Shown here one piece after another: positions 1 to 8,553 of a stretch of 64,000 bases of DNA. The position numbers and the translations under genes are program-made. Origin of the DNA: Methylocystis sp. (GTDB lineage Bacteria > Pseudomonadota > Alphaproteobacteria > Rhizobiales > Beijerinckiaceae); the NCBI RefSeq assembly GCF_021731785.1, contig NZ_JAKFWS010000013.1, forward strand, positions 1 through 64,000, written 5' to 3'. Position 1 is the first letter of the stretch, and each line of letters begins with the position of its first letter. The notes beneath the pieces were generated by a model that saw nothing but the letters and a program-made list of their open reading frames with translations, searched no databases and was not told where the DNA came from.

Positions 1-2693
1 CGACTCGTTCGGTCACCGAAGCGTCCGCTTTTCTGCGTGAACAGTTGCTCACCGTCATTCGCCGTCACACGCCGGAGATCGAGGCGGTGGTGCGCGACTC
101 CAAGGCGGGCGCGGGTCTCGAGCCGCGCCAGATGGCGCGCGCGCTTCAGGCGCAGGGCATCCTGTTTCAGCTCGTCTCCATCGCCGAACAGGCCTACGCC
201 ATGCGCCGGCGCCGGCGGATCGAGCGCGAGAAAGGCCACGACAAGCTGCTCGGCACGTTCGACTACGTCTTGTCGAGCGCCGCGGCTTCGGGAGTCGCCG
301 CCGATGAGATTCGCGCGCAATTGCAGACGCTGCGCATCCGCCCCGTCATCACCGCCCATCCGACCGAGGCGAAGCGCGTTTCGATCCTTGAAAAGTATCG
401 CCGCATCTATCTGCTGATGCGCGAACTTGAATCGACCCGCTGGACCGACCGCGAGCGCGAAGCGCTGGTCAAGTCGATCTATGATCAGATCGAACTTCTG
501 TGGCTCACTGGCGAATTGCACCTCGAGAAACCCACTGTCGATCAGGAAGTCGCCTGGGGTCAGCACTTCTTTCACGAGAGCCTTTTCGATCTCGCGCCGG
601 AGCTTCTGTCGTCCTGCGAACGTGCGCTGAAACGTCACTATCCAAACGAGACGTTCGAAGTCGCGCCCTTCTTCCAGTTCGGTTCCTGGATTGGCGGCGA
701 CCGCGACGGCAATCCGTTCGTGACGAACGACGTTACGCGCCGCACGATGCGCGAAAACGCCTCCGCGAGCCTCCACTACTATCGAACGCGCTTCGTCGAT
801 CTCGCGCGCATGCTGTCGATCAGTCAGCGCGCCGCTGATATACCTGCGTCGTTCCGCGAGGAATTGGCTGAACGTCTCGCCGCGCTGCCGGACGGTCCCG
901 TCATCGAAGCGCGCAATCAGAACGAGCCTTACCGGCAGTTCGTTTCGACGATCCTGCGCAAGCTCGATCAGACGCTGCGCGCCGTTAACGCCGAGCCGAC
1001 GACTGGTCCGCGCTATGCGAGCGCCGACGAACTCATCGCCGACGTGCTGGCGCTCGAAAAGGCGCTCAATGAAGCCAAGAGCGACGCGCTTGCGACGGAT
1101 CTCGTACGCCCGCTGCGCCGCGCGGTGGAAACCTTCCGCTTCAGCACGGTGCGCCTCGACATCCGCCAGAACACCACCCGCACCACGCAGGCGCTCGAGG
1201 AGCTGTGGCGCATAAAGACTGGCGGCGCGACGCCGCCAGACCTCGATGCTCCCGAATGGCGCCAGTGGCTTCTCGCCGAGCTTGCAAAGCCGCGTACGAC
1301 GCCTGTTCCGCGCGACAAGCTCTCAGCTGATACGCGCGACGTCATCGAGATGTTCGAAGTGGTCGCCGAGATGCGGGCGCAGCTCGACCGCGAAGCCTTC
1401 GGCGGATTCATTTTGTCGATGACGCGTTCGGCGGTCGACGTGCTCGGCGTCTATCTGCTCGCCAAGGAGGCGGGGCTGTTCCTTGACGAACCCGGCGTCG
1501 AGATACTGACGTTGCCGATCGTGCCGCTCTTCGAGACGATCGGCGATCTGCGCGCCGCGCCGGCGATCATGCGCGATCTCCTGCAGGTTCCCGTCGTGCG
1601 CCGCTCGACGCGCTGGCAGGGCAATCTGCAAGAGGTGATGATCGGCTATTCCGACTCCAACAAGGACGGCGGCTTTTTGTCGTCGAACTGGGAGCTGTTC
1701 AAGGCGCAGGCGCGCCTCTCTCAGGTTGGACGGGAGCAGGGCGTCGCGATCGCTTTCTTCCATGGACGCGGCGGCTCGGTGTCGCGCGGCGGCGCGCCGA
1801 CCGGCCACGCCATCGCGGCGCAGCCGGCGGGCTCGATTCGCGGGCGGTTCCGAGTCACCGAGCAGGGCGAGGTCGTCTCGTTCAAATACGCCAATCGCGG
1901 CACGGCGGCCTACCAGATGGAACTCTTGGCGTCGTCTGTGTTCCAGCACGCGCTAAAGTCCGAACGCGAGGAAGCGCTGGCGCCGCATGCTGAATTCGAC
2001 GAGGCGCTTGAGGAGATTTCCGGCGCTTCCTTTGCCGCTTACGCGAAATTTATCGGCGATCCCGACCTTGTCGCCTATTTCCAGGCCGCGAGCCCGCTCG
2101 AAGAGATTTCGCTTCTCAACATCGGGTCGCGGCCGGCGCGGCGCTTCGGCGCCAAAAGCCTCGCGGATTTGCGCGCGATCCCCTGGGTTTTCGCCTGGGC
2201 GCAGAACCGCCATTCGATCACCGGCTGGTACGGGGTCGGCTCGGGGTTGAAGAACTTCATTGACGTGCGCGGCGACCGCGGTTTCGAGCTCTTGCGCCGC
2301 ATGTTCGAAGATTCGCGGATGTTCCGGCTCATTATCGACGAGGTCGAGAAGACGCTCGCGCTCGTCGATCTCTCGATCGCCAGGCAATATGCCGGACTTG
2401 TCGCGGACGAAGCCGTTCGAACCAAAATCTTCAAGGCGATCGAAGAGGAATTTGGCTTGACGCGCGAGATGGCGCTGCGCGTCACCGGCGGCGTCGAACT
2501 GGCGGATCGTTTCAAGGAATATCAGGCGCGGCTGTCGCATCGCCTGCAGACCATCAACGAGGTCAATCGCGAGCAGGTGGCCCTGCTTCGCCGGTTCCGC
2601 GAGGCAAAGGACGAAGCGGAGAAGGAGGCCGTCAAAGTGCCTCTGCTGCTTTCGATCAGCTGCGTCGCCGCCGGCCTCGGGGCCACAGGCTAA
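1..2693 (+). CDS. ppc: Phosphoenolpyruvate carboxylase, 5' end cut by window edge
   Basis: Cytoplasmic enzyme that carboxylates phosphoenolpyruvate with bicarbonate to oxaloacetate, the C3-to-C4 step of the serine cycle. The frame is open without a stop from the first bases of the window, so the gene starts upstream; the TTG at 45 is probably an internal codon. Counted from that TTG there are 882 residues with TAHPTEAKR near 103-111, GSWIGGDRDGNPFV near 225, the substrate-binding block GYSDSNKDGGF, the glycine loop FHGRGGSVSRGG and the usual C-terminal end in ...ATG. In E. coli PEPC the HPTE motif lies about 33 residues deeper, which fits a missing N-terminus. It is followed after 22 bases by malyl-CoA lyase. 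In related methylotrophs mtkA/mtkB lie upstream; that is inference here. Confidence 0.95.
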   Translation, partial: TRSVTEASAFLREQLLTVIRRHTPEIEAVVRDSKAGAGLEPRQMARALQAQGILFQLVSIAEQAYAMRRRRRIEREKGHDKLLGTFDYVLSSAAASGVAADEIRAQLQTLRIRPVITAHPTEAKRVSILEKYRRIYLLMRELESTRWTDREREALVKSIYDQIELLWLTGELHLEKPTVDQEVAWGQHFFHESLFDLAPELLSSCERALKRHYPNETFEVAPFFQFGSWIGGDRDGNPFVTNDVTRRTMRENASASLHYYRTRFVDLARMLSISQRAADIPASFREELAERLAALPDGPVIEARNQNEPYRQFVSTILRKLDQTLRAVNAEPTTGPRYASADELIADVLALEKALNEAKSDALATDLVRPLRRAVETFRFSTVRLDIRQNTTRTTQALEELWRIKTGGATPPDLDAPEWRQWLLAELAKPRTTPVPRDKLSADTRDVIEMFEVVAEMRAQLDREAFGGFILSMTRSAVDVLGVYLLAKEAGLFLDEPGVEILTLPIVPLFETIGDLRAAPAIMRDLLQVPVVRRSTRWQGNLQEVMIGYSDSNKDGGFLSSNWELFKAQARLSQVGREQGVAIAFFHGRGGSVSRGGAPTGHAIAAQPAGSIRGRFRVTEQGEVVSFKYANRGTAAYQMELLASSVFQHALKSEREEALAPHAEFDEALEEISGASFAAYAKFIGDPDLVAYFQAASPLEEISLLNIGSRPARRFGAKSLADLRAIPWVFAWAQNRHSITGWYGVGSGLKNFIDVRGDRGFELLRRMFEDSRMFRLIIDEVEKTLALVDLSIARQYAGLVADEAVRTKIFKAIEEEFGLTREMALRVTGGVELADRFKEYQARLSHRLQTINEVNREQVALLRRFREAKDEAEKEAVKVPLLLSISCVAAGLGATG

Positions 2694-2715
2694 TTCAACA
2701 GGAAGGGGTAATGAT

Positions 2716-3687
2716 ATGAGCTTCACTTTGATTGAGCAGGCGACGCCGCGTCTCCACCGCTCTGAGCTTGCCGTGCCGGGATCGGCGCCGGGCATGTTTG
2801 AAAAAGCCGCGCAGTCGAAAGCCGATCAGATCTTCCTTGATCTTGAGGACGCCGTCGCGCCCGACGACAAGGAACAGGCGCGCAAGAACATCATCCAGGG
2901 CCTCAACGACATCGACTGGGGCAAGAAGGTGATGACTCTGCGCATCAACGGTCTCGACACGCAGTACTGCTATCGCGACGTCGTCGACGTTCTCGAAAAC
3001 TGCCCGCGTCTCGACATCGTGCTGATCCCGAAGGTCGGGGTTCCGGCCGACGTCTACGCGATCGACATGATGATCACGCAGATCGAGCAGTACAAAAAGC
3101 GCACCAAGAAGATCGGCATCGAAATCCTCATCGAGACCGCGCTCGGCATGGCCAATGTGGAAGCCATCGCGCAGTCGTCCAAGCGCCTTGAGGCGATGTC
3201 CTTCGGCGTCGCCGACTATGCGGCGTCGACCCGCGCCCGCACCACCGTCATCGGCGGCGTCAACCCGGATTACGGCGTGCTCACCGACAAGGACGCGAGC
3301 GGCAATCGCGAATATTACTGGGCCGATCAGTGGCACGCGGCGCAGACGCGGATGATGGTCGCTTGCCGCGCCTATGGCCTGCGCCCGATCGACGGCCCGT
3401 TCGGCGACTTCGGCGATCCGGACGGCTATATCGCCGCCGCCAAGCGCGCCGCGGTGCTCGGTTATGAAGGCAAATGGGCGATCCATCCGTCGCAGATCGA
3501 GCTCGCCAATCAGGTCTTCACGCCGTCCGAGGCGGAAGTGACCAAGGCGCGCCGCATTCTCGACGCGATGGCGCAGGCCGCCAAGGAAGGCAAGGGCGCT
3601 GTCTCTCTCGACGGCCGCCTGATCGACATCGCCTCGATCCGCATGGCCGAGGCGCTGATCGAAAAAGCCAACGCGATGGCGGCGTAA
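2716..3687 (+). CDS. mcl: Malyl-CoA/beta-methylmalyl-CoA lyase (CitE family)
   Basis: Cleaves malyl-CoA to glyoxylate and acetyl-CoA, the step that regenerates the glyoxylate acceptor of the serine cycle. The 323 residues show the HpcH/HpaI/CitE TIM-barrel pattern: substrate loop PGSAPGMFEKAAQSKAD at 21-37, the acidic magnesium site LDLEDAVAPDDK at 41-52, IEILIETALGMANV near 134-147 with the second metal-binding Glu, FGVADYAAS near 165, and GKWAIHPSQI near the C-terminus. The length is usual for alphaproteobacterial Mcl. The ATG at 2716 has AGGAAGGGG 7-10 bases upstream. It is probably cotranscribed with ppc, and the tandem of the two genes is typical of serine-cycle methylotrophs. Confidence 0.95.
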   Translation: MSFTLIEQATPRLHRSELAVPGSAPGMFEKAAQSKADQIFLDLEDAVAPDDKEQARKNIIQGLNDIDWGKKVMTLRINGLDTQYCYRDVVDVLENCPRLDIVLIPKVGVPADVYAIDMMITQIEQYKKRTKKIGIEILIETALGMANVEAIAQSSKRLEAMSFGVADYAASTRARTTVIGGVNPDYGVLTDKDASGNREYYWADQWHAAQTRMMVACRAYGLRPIDGPFGDFGDPDGYIAAAKRAAVLGYEGKWAIHPSQIELANQVFTPSEAEVTKARRILDAMAQAAKEGKGAVSLDGRLIDIASIRMAEALIEKANAMAA

Positions 3688-3709
3688 GAACGCGAAACGC
3701 TGGGCGCGA

Positions 3710-3733
3710 CCTTCTCCCGCAAGCGGGAGAAGG
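3710..3733. repeat. Perfect 11-bp-arm palindrome between mcl and glycerate kinase
   Basis: CCTTCTCCCGC (3710-3720) and GCGGGAGAAGG (3723-3733) are perfect inverted repeats separated by AA. There is no T-run after it on either strand, so a simple intrinsic terminator is unlikely. Palindromes of this composition recur between genes in many alphaproteobacteria; here it may act as an mRNA 3'-end stabiliser for ppc-mcl or be a mobile REP-type unit. Confidence 0.7.
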
Positions 3734-3768
3734 GAACAACAGCGAATTGTGAACGGACTTCGAAGCCC

Positions 3769-5043
3769 ATGTCCCAAGAACACCGCCAGCTTCTGCGCGC
3801 AATGTTTGACGCCGCCGTCGGCGCTGCATCGCCGGCGATCTGCCTGCCGCCCCATCTTGCGAAGATCGCGCTGCCGAAGGGCCGCACCGTCGTCGTTGGG
3901 GCCGGCAAGGCCGCGGCGTCCATGGCGGCTGCGGTCGAAGCGCATTGGAACGGTCCGCTCGAAGGTCTGGTCGTCACGCGCTACGAGCATGGCGCGCCGA
4001 CAAAACACATCGAAGTTATCGAAGCGTCGCATCCGGTTCCCGACGCCGCAGGCCGCGAGGCCGCGAAGCGCATTTTGCAAAAAGTGCAGGGGCTTTCCGA
4101 AGGCGATCTCGTCCTCGCGCTGATTTCCGGCGGCGGCTCGGCGCTGATGGCGCTGCCGGCCGAGGGCGTGACGCTCGAGGAAAAGCAGGCGGTCAACAAG
4201 GCGCTGTTAAAGAGCGGCGCGAATATTTCCGAGATGAATTGCGTGCGCAAGCACCTCTCGGCGATCAAGGGCGGGCGTCTCGCCCGCGCCGCGGCGCCGG
4301 CGCGCGTCGTGGCGCTGATGATTTCCGACGTGCCCAATGACGATCTCTCGGTCATCGCCTCCGGCCCGACCGTTCCCGATCCGACGACGCGCCAAGACGC
4401 GCTCGCCGTCATCGCGAAATATAAGATCGACGCGCCGGCGGCGGTGCTGGCGCATCTGCAAGAGAGCGCATGTGAAACGCCCAAGCCCGGCGACGCCATT
4501 TTTGAAAAAGTGCAGAACATTCTCATCGCTACGCCGCAAGGCTCGCTCGACGCGGCCGCTGCCGTAGCTAAGGCGGCGGGGTTCACGCCCTGCATCCTCG
4601 GCGATCTTGAAGGCGAGTCGCGCGACGTGGCGCTGGTGCACGCCGGCATCGCAAAGCAGATCGCGCTTCATGGCCAGCCTTTCGCGCCGCCGGTCGCGAT
4701 CATTTCCGGGGGCGAAACGACGGTCACGGTGCGCGGCAAGGGGCGGGGCGGACGCGACGCCGAATTTCTGCTGGGGCTGACGCTCGCGCTCGAAGGCTTT
4801 GGCGGCATATCGGCGATCGCCTGCGACACCGACGGCATCGACGGCAGCGAAGACAACGCCGGGGCGATCATGACCGCGGATTCCTTCGAGCGCGCGAAAA
4901 AGTCAGGCGTCGATCTGAAGGCGCTCTTCGCGAATAATGACGCTTATACCGCGTTCGAGAAGCTTGGCGACCTCATCGTGACCAAGCCCACGCGCACAAA
5001 CGTCAACGACTTCCGCGCGATACTGGTGCCTAAACCGGTCTGA
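3769..5043 (+). CDS. gck: Glycerate 2-kinase (DUF4147/MOFRL family)
   Basis: Phosphorylates glycerate made by hydroxypyruvate reductase, returning carbon to 2-phosphoglycerate in the serine cycle. The 424-residue length is typical of the class II glycerate kinase with an N-terminal DUF4147 domain and C-terminal MOFRL domain. Visible motifs are ALISGGGSALMALP (117-130), NCVRKHLSAIKGGRLA (157-172), SDVPNDDLSVIASGP (186-200), ISGGETTVTVRGKGRGGR in the MOFRL domain and DTDGIDGSEDNAGA near 360. It follows mcl on the same strand after an 81-base gap holding a palindrome, so it may be in the same transcript. The family also contains hydroxypyruvate reductase-like annotations (TtuD), but these motifs and the context favour the kinase. 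Confidence 0.92.
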   Translation: MSQEHRQLLRAMFDAAVGAASPAICLPPHLAKIALPKGRTVVVGAGKAAASMAAAVEAHWNGPLEGLVVTRYEHGAPTKHIEVIEASHPVPDAAGREAAKRILQKVQGLSEGDLVLALISGGGSALMALPAEGVTLEEKQAVNKALLKSGANISEMNCVRKHLSAIKGGRLARAAAPARVVALMISDVPNDDLSVIASGPTVPDPTTRQDALAVIAKYKIDAPAAVLAHLQESACETPKPGDAIFEKVQNILIATPQGSLDAAAAVAKAAGFTPCILGDLEGESRDVALVHAGIAKQIALHGQPFAPPVAIISGGETTVTVRGKGRGGRDAEFLLGLTLALEGFGGISAIACDTDGIDGSEDNAGAIMTADSFERAKKSGVDLKALFANNDAYTAFEKLGDLIVTKPTRTNVNDFRAILVPKPV

Positions 5044-5062
5044 AGTCTTCCAACCCGAAGTG

Positions 5063-5091
5063 TTGGACCGTTGCGCCCGGCTTGCTAAACT
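5063..5091 (+). promoter_or_regulatory. Candidate sigma-70 promoter of the nitroreductase gene
   Basis: TTGGAC at 5063-5068 and TAAACT at 5086-5091 are separated by 17 bases. Transcription would begin near 5098, only a few bases before a GTG at 5106 but about 50 before the ATG at 5151, which supports the ATG as start. Confidence 0.4.
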
Positions 5092-5150
5092 GAGGCAAGA
5101 GCGCTGTGACAAGCTTGGCTTGCCGCGCATCCTTTTACAATTGGAAGCTC

Positions 5151-6002
5151 ATGAACAAGCCTTTAAGCCTGCAACCCTTCGATCCTCGCGGCGCGGCGGC
5201 GATGTTTGAGCGCTATCGTCGCGACGACTCGCCAAAGCCGACGCAGTGGAACGACACGCTCGACCTTATTCTTGCGCATCGTTCGCATCGAAATTTCCTG
5301 CGCGAGCCGCTGCCCGAAGGCGCGCTGGAGATCATTGTGGCCGCCGCGCAGTCGGCGTCGACATCGTCGAATCTGCAAGTCTGGAGCGTCGTCGCCGTAG
5401 AGGATCAGGCCCGCAAAACCCGTCTTGCGGACCTCGCCGGCGGTCAGAAACATATCCACAATGCGCCGCTGTTTCTCGTTTGGCTTTGCGATCTCGCGCG
5501 ATTGGAGAATCTCGGGCGCGATAGGGGCCGCGATGCGGCCGGACTGTCATACTTTGAAATGTTCCTGACCGGCGTCGTCGACGCCGCGCTTGCCGCGCAG
5601 AATGCCGTCTCTGCGCTTGAATCGATCGGCCTCGGCTGCTGCTATATCGGCGCGATGCGCAACAAGCCGGAAGACGTGGCGAAGGAACTGAACCTGCCGC
5701 CGAACGTCTTCGCCGTCTTCGGCATGGCCGTCGGCGTTCCCGATCCGGCGGCCAACGCCGCGGTCAAACCGCGCCTCGGTCAGGGAGCGGTGCTTCATCG
5801 CGAGCAATATCATTGGGGCGATGCGCAGCGCGAGGCGATCGAGACGCTCGATGAAAAGTTCAAGGAGTTCCAGAAGGAGCAGGGCCTGCCGGATCAGGGC
5901 TGGATTCGACAGGCGTTGTCGCGGGTGCGCGGGCCGGAGGCGTTGAGCGGACGCGAACGAATCCGCGAGGCTTTGAATGCGCTGGGCTTCGCTCTTAAGT
6001 AA
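5151..6002 (+). CDS. Nitroreductase-family FMN oxidoreductase (NfsA-like)
   Basis: Predicted cytosolic flavoprotein reducing nitro compounds, quinones or free flavin with NAD(P)H; the true substrate is unknown. The 283 residues carry the nitroreductase fold signature: an N-terminal helix with LAHRSHRNFLREPLP for FMN phosphate contacts, AAQSASTSSNLQVWS, DAALAAQNAVSALESIGLGCCYIG, and a C-terminal helical extension (ETLDEKFKEFQKEQG) usual in NfsA-type members. The frame can be opened 15 codons earlier at a GTG (5106), but the ATG at 5151 has GGAAG just upstream and lies downstream of a plausible promoter. It is followed by a methyltransferase and an MFS gene on the same strand, perhaps one operon. 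Confidence 0.85.
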   Translation: MNKPLSLQPFDPRGAAAMFERYRRDDSPKPTQWNDTLDLILAHRSHRNFLREPLPEGALEIIVAAAQSASTSSNLQVWSVVAVEDQARKTRLADLAGGQKHIHNAPLFLVWLCDLARLENLGRDRGRDAAGLSYFEMFLTGVVDAALAAQNAVSALESIGLGCCYIGAMRNKPEDVAKELNLPPNVFAVFGMAVGVPDPAANAAVKPRLGQGAVLHREQYHWGDAQREAIETLDEKFKEFQKEQGLPDQGWIRQALSRVRGPEALSGRERIREALNALGFALK

Positions 6003-6026
6003 AGCGACGACGAAGGGGCTGGCTCT

Positions 6027-6734
6027 ATGGACGCTCGTGTGACCAACGCCTATTCAGGCGAGATTTTCGATCTTTGGGACACCTATAAGAAGGTCGTCGT
6101 CAAGGATTTCATGTTTCACGCTGCGCTCAGCGAGGAGGTCGAACGCGCCTTGCGCGCGCGTTTCCGGGGCGGCGACTTTTCCCTGCTCGATCTCGGTTGC
6201 GGCGATGCGCATGTTTTCGCGCCGATTTTGAGCCGCGTCCCGCCGGCGAGCTACAAGGGGGTCGATCTTTCCGACACTGCGCTGGCGCTTGCCGCCGAGA
6301 ATCTCAAATCCCTGCCATGTCCGGTGCGGCTTGCGCATAGCGACATGCTGTCGGCGCTCGCTGACGGCGTGACCTACGACGTCATACACAGCAGTTTCGT
6401 TCTTCATCATCTTGCGACCGAGGACAAAGCGGAGTTTTTCCACCGCGCGGCGCGCGCGCTCGCGCCCGGCGGCGTGCTGTTGCTCGTCGACACGATGCGC
6501 GAGGAAAACGAAACCCGCGAAGACTATTTGAAGCATTACTTCGATTGGATCGAGAAGGATTGGACCGGGCTTTCGCGCGCCGAAAAGGACGCGATCTACG
6601 AGCATGTCTCGACCAGCGACTACCCGGAGCCATTGTCGCTTTTGGAGCGGCAGGCGCAGGCGGCGGGTCTCGAACGCCTGGCCGGCGACATCCCGCATCG
6701 CTGGCATCATCTCATGCGCTTTGAGCGAGCCTAG
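6027..6734 (+). CDS. Class I SAM-dependent methyltransferase
   Basis: 235-residue soluble protein with a Rossmann-type methyltransferase core. Motif I is LLDLGCGDAHVFAP near residue 53, the acidic ribose-binding position follows in YKGVDLSDTAL, and motif IV/post-I is VIHSSFVLHHL with a bulky region DYLKHYFDWIEKDWTGLS near 170-185. The fold is clear but the substrate cannot be read from the sequence. It starts 25 bases after the nitroreductase gene, and its stop is only two bases before the ATG of the MFS gene, so the three are probably cotranscribed. A role in modifying a small metabolite handled by the transporter is possible but speculative. Confidence 0.85.
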   Translation: MDARVTNAYSGEIFDLWDTYKKVVVKDFMFHAALSEEVERALRARFRGGDFSLLDLGCGDAHVFAPILSRVPPASYKGVDLSDTALALAAENLKSLPCPVRLAHSDMLSALADGVTYDVIHSSFVLHHLATEDKAEFFHRAARALAPGGVLLLVDTMREENETREDYLKHYFDWIEKDWTGLSRAEKDAIYEHVSTSDYPEPLSLLERQAQAAGLERLAGDIPHRWHHLMRFERA

Positions 6735-6736
6735 CC

Positions 6737-8032
6737 ATGTCAGAAGCGGCGCTTGCAGCCGCACGAAAGCCGCAAGCGCCGCGCGAGGTCGTCGACGCCG
6801 ATCGCGTCGTCGCGAAGGCGGCGCGGCGACTGGTCCCCTTTCTCGTCACGGCCTTTATCGTCGCTTATCTCGACCGCGTGAACATCGGCTTCGCGGCGCT
6901 GACGATGAATGGCGAACTCGGCTTCACCCCGGAATTCTTCGGCTGGGGCGCCGGCGTCTTCTTTATCGGCTATTGCCTGTTCGAAGCGCCGAGCAATTAC
7001 ATCATGCACCGCGTCGGCGCGCGCATGTGGATTGCGCGGATCATGGTCAGCTGGGGCCTCGTTTCGGCGCTCACCGCCTTCATTTGGAACGAGGCGAGCT
7101 TCGTGGTTCTGCGGCTGCTGCTCGGCGTGATGGAAGCCGGTTTTGCGCCCGGCGTCATTCTCTATCTCACCTATTGGATTCCCGCCGCACAGCGCGCGCG
7201 CGTTCTCGCCGGCTTTCTCATCGCGGTGCCTGTGTCGAGCGCGATCGGATCGCCGATCTCCGGGCTCATCCTGGCGACGATGGATGGTGTCGGGGGGATC
7301 AGCGGCTGGCGCTGGCTGTTCCTGATGGAGGCGCTGCCGTCGGTCATTCTCGGGATTGTCTGCTTCTTTTATTTGCCTGACGGACCTCAGTCGGCGAAAT
7401 GGCTCACTCCCGGCGAAAAAGCCTCGTTGCGCGCCGTGCTCGAGCGCGAATCCGGCAAGGATCATGGCGACCATTGGCGCACGCTGAAGGATATGCGCGT
7501 TCTCATTCTCGGCGTCGCCTATTTCGGCATCGTCATCGCCCTTTACGGCTTGAGCTTCTGGCTTCCACAAATCATCAAGGCGTTCGGCTTTGGCGTCGTC
7601 TCCACAAGTTTGCTGGCGTCGATTCCCTACATCTGCGCCGCGCTCGCGATGTGGGCGTGGAGCCGCAGCTCCGACCGCCGGCGCGAGACCATTGGCCACA
7701 CGGCGCTTGCCAGCGTCATTGGCGCAATCGGACTCGCCTGCGCCGCCTATGCGCCGACGCCATTGCTGTCGATGATCGCGCTGTCCGTCGCCGCCATCGG
7801 CGCGATCGCGGCGCTGCCGACCTTTTGGAGCTTCGCTACCCTGGCGCTCGGTTCGGGAGACGGCGTCGTCGGCGTCGCGGTGATCAATTCCATCGGCAAT
7901 ATTTCGGGCTTCGCCGGGCCTTATCTCGTCGGCCTCATCAAAGGCGCGACCGGCGAATTTTCTGACGCGCTGCTGGCGCTCGCCTTGGGACCGCTCGTCA
8001 CCGCGCTCCTGCTTTTGCGGGCGCGGCGTTGA
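6737..8032 (+). CDS. MFS transporter, anion:cation symporter-like
   Basis: Inner-membrane carrier of 431 residues with twelve hydrophobic segments. The N-terminal half has the hallmark of the ACS family: FIVAYLDRVNIGFAALTMN, GWGAGVFFIGYCLFEAPSN, and the loop VGARMWIARIMVSWG. This family typically carries organic anions such as hexuronates, phthalate, tartrate or 4-hydroxyphenylacetate with protons. The start codon is two bases after the upstream methyltransferase stop. The 3' end overlaps the convergent VOC gene by 35 bases. Given the glycerate and glyoxylate genes nearby, import of a small organic acid is plausible but unproven. Confidence 0.88.
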   Translation: MSEAALAAARKPQAPREVVDADRVVAKAARRLVPFLVTAFIVAYLDRVNIGFAALTMNGELGFTPEFFGWGAGVFFIGYCLFEAPSNYIMHRVGARMWIARIMVSWGLVSALTAFIWNEASFVVLRLLLGVMEAGFAPGVILYLTYWIPAAQRARVLAGFLIAVPVSSAIGSPISGLILATMDGVGGISGWRWLFLMEALPSVILGIVCFFYLPDGPQSAKWLTPGEKASLRAVLERESGKDHGDHWRTLKDMRVLILGVAYFGIVIALYGLSFWLPQIIKAFGFGVVSTSLLASIPYICAALAMWAWSRSSDRRRETIGHTALASVIGAIGLACAAYAPTPLLSMIALSVAAIGAIAALPTFWSFATLALGSGDGVVGVAVINSIGNISGFAGPYLVGLIKGATGEFSDALLALALGPLVTALLLLRARR

Positions 8033-8492
8033 GCGAATAACAAATATCGAGCGCGCGGCGTTTGAGCTCGTCCACAGTGATCTCTTCCTTGCGCGTCGAT
8101 AACACCCACACATGGCCGAAAGGATCGCGAACTGTTCCGCTGCGATCGCCGTAGAACATATTTTGCAGCCCGCAGACTTTGGTCGCGCCGGCTTCGATCG
8201 CTTTGACGAAGCTCGAATCAACGTCGGGCACATAGACATTTAGGCTTATCGAAGAACCGCCGAGCGCTCTCGGCGGCGTCAATCCACCCTCTTCATAAAC
8301 ATCGGCGAGCATAACAATCGAATCGCCGATCATGATCTCTGCATGGGCGATCAGACCATTGGGGAGTTGAACGCGCACGCGCTCCTTGGCGCCAAAAGCG
8401 CCTTTATAAAAGTCGAGCGCCTTAGCTGCGCCTGCGATGCAGAGATAGGGCGTCACTGTGCCATAAGGCGCCGGAGCCGATTTGTCGGTCAT
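7998..8492 (-). CDS. VOC-family (glyoxalase/PhnB-like) protein
   Basis: 164-residue soluble protein of the vicinal-oxygen-chelate superfamily, PhnB-like branch. It starts TPYLCIAGAAKALDFYKGAFGA, followed by HAEIMIGDSIVMLADVY, a second beta-alpha-beta-beta unit SLNVYVPDVDSSFVKAIEAGA, and the closing DRSGTVRDPFGHVWVLST. Several metal-ligand positions (H, E, H) can be placed but the enzymatic function is unknown; members include dioxygenases, isomerases and non-catalytic proteins. It is transcribed toward the MFS gene, and the two 3' ends overlap by 35 bases. Confidence 0.85.
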   Translation of the reverse strand: MTDKSAPAPYGTVTPYLCIAGAAKALDFYKGAFGAKERVRVQLPNGLIAHAEIMIGDSIVMLADVYEEGGLTPPRALGGSSISLNVYVPDVDSSFVKAIEAGATKVCGLQNMFYGDRSGTVRDPFGHVWVLSTRKEEITVDELKRRALDICYSLNAAPAKAGAR

Positions 8493-8553
8493 GTTTCCCT
8501 CCCGCTCTGCTGTACTAAGATAACGCGCTCAGGCTTAAGGCAAGAGCCGCCGT

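Noticed and set aside
1323-1949. 208-codon open frame on the strand opposite ppc
   Set aside because: It is an antisense shadow of ppc, made possible by high GC; it has Arg/His-rich, non-protein-like composition and no start signal.
2695-4080. 461-codon open frame antisense to mcl and gck
   Set aside because: Shadow frame; the plus-strand proteins have full family motifs across the same bases.
6740-8239. 499-codon open frame antisense to the MFS gene
   Set aside because: Shadow of the transporter gene; dominated by Arg, Asp and Glu from complementary codons.
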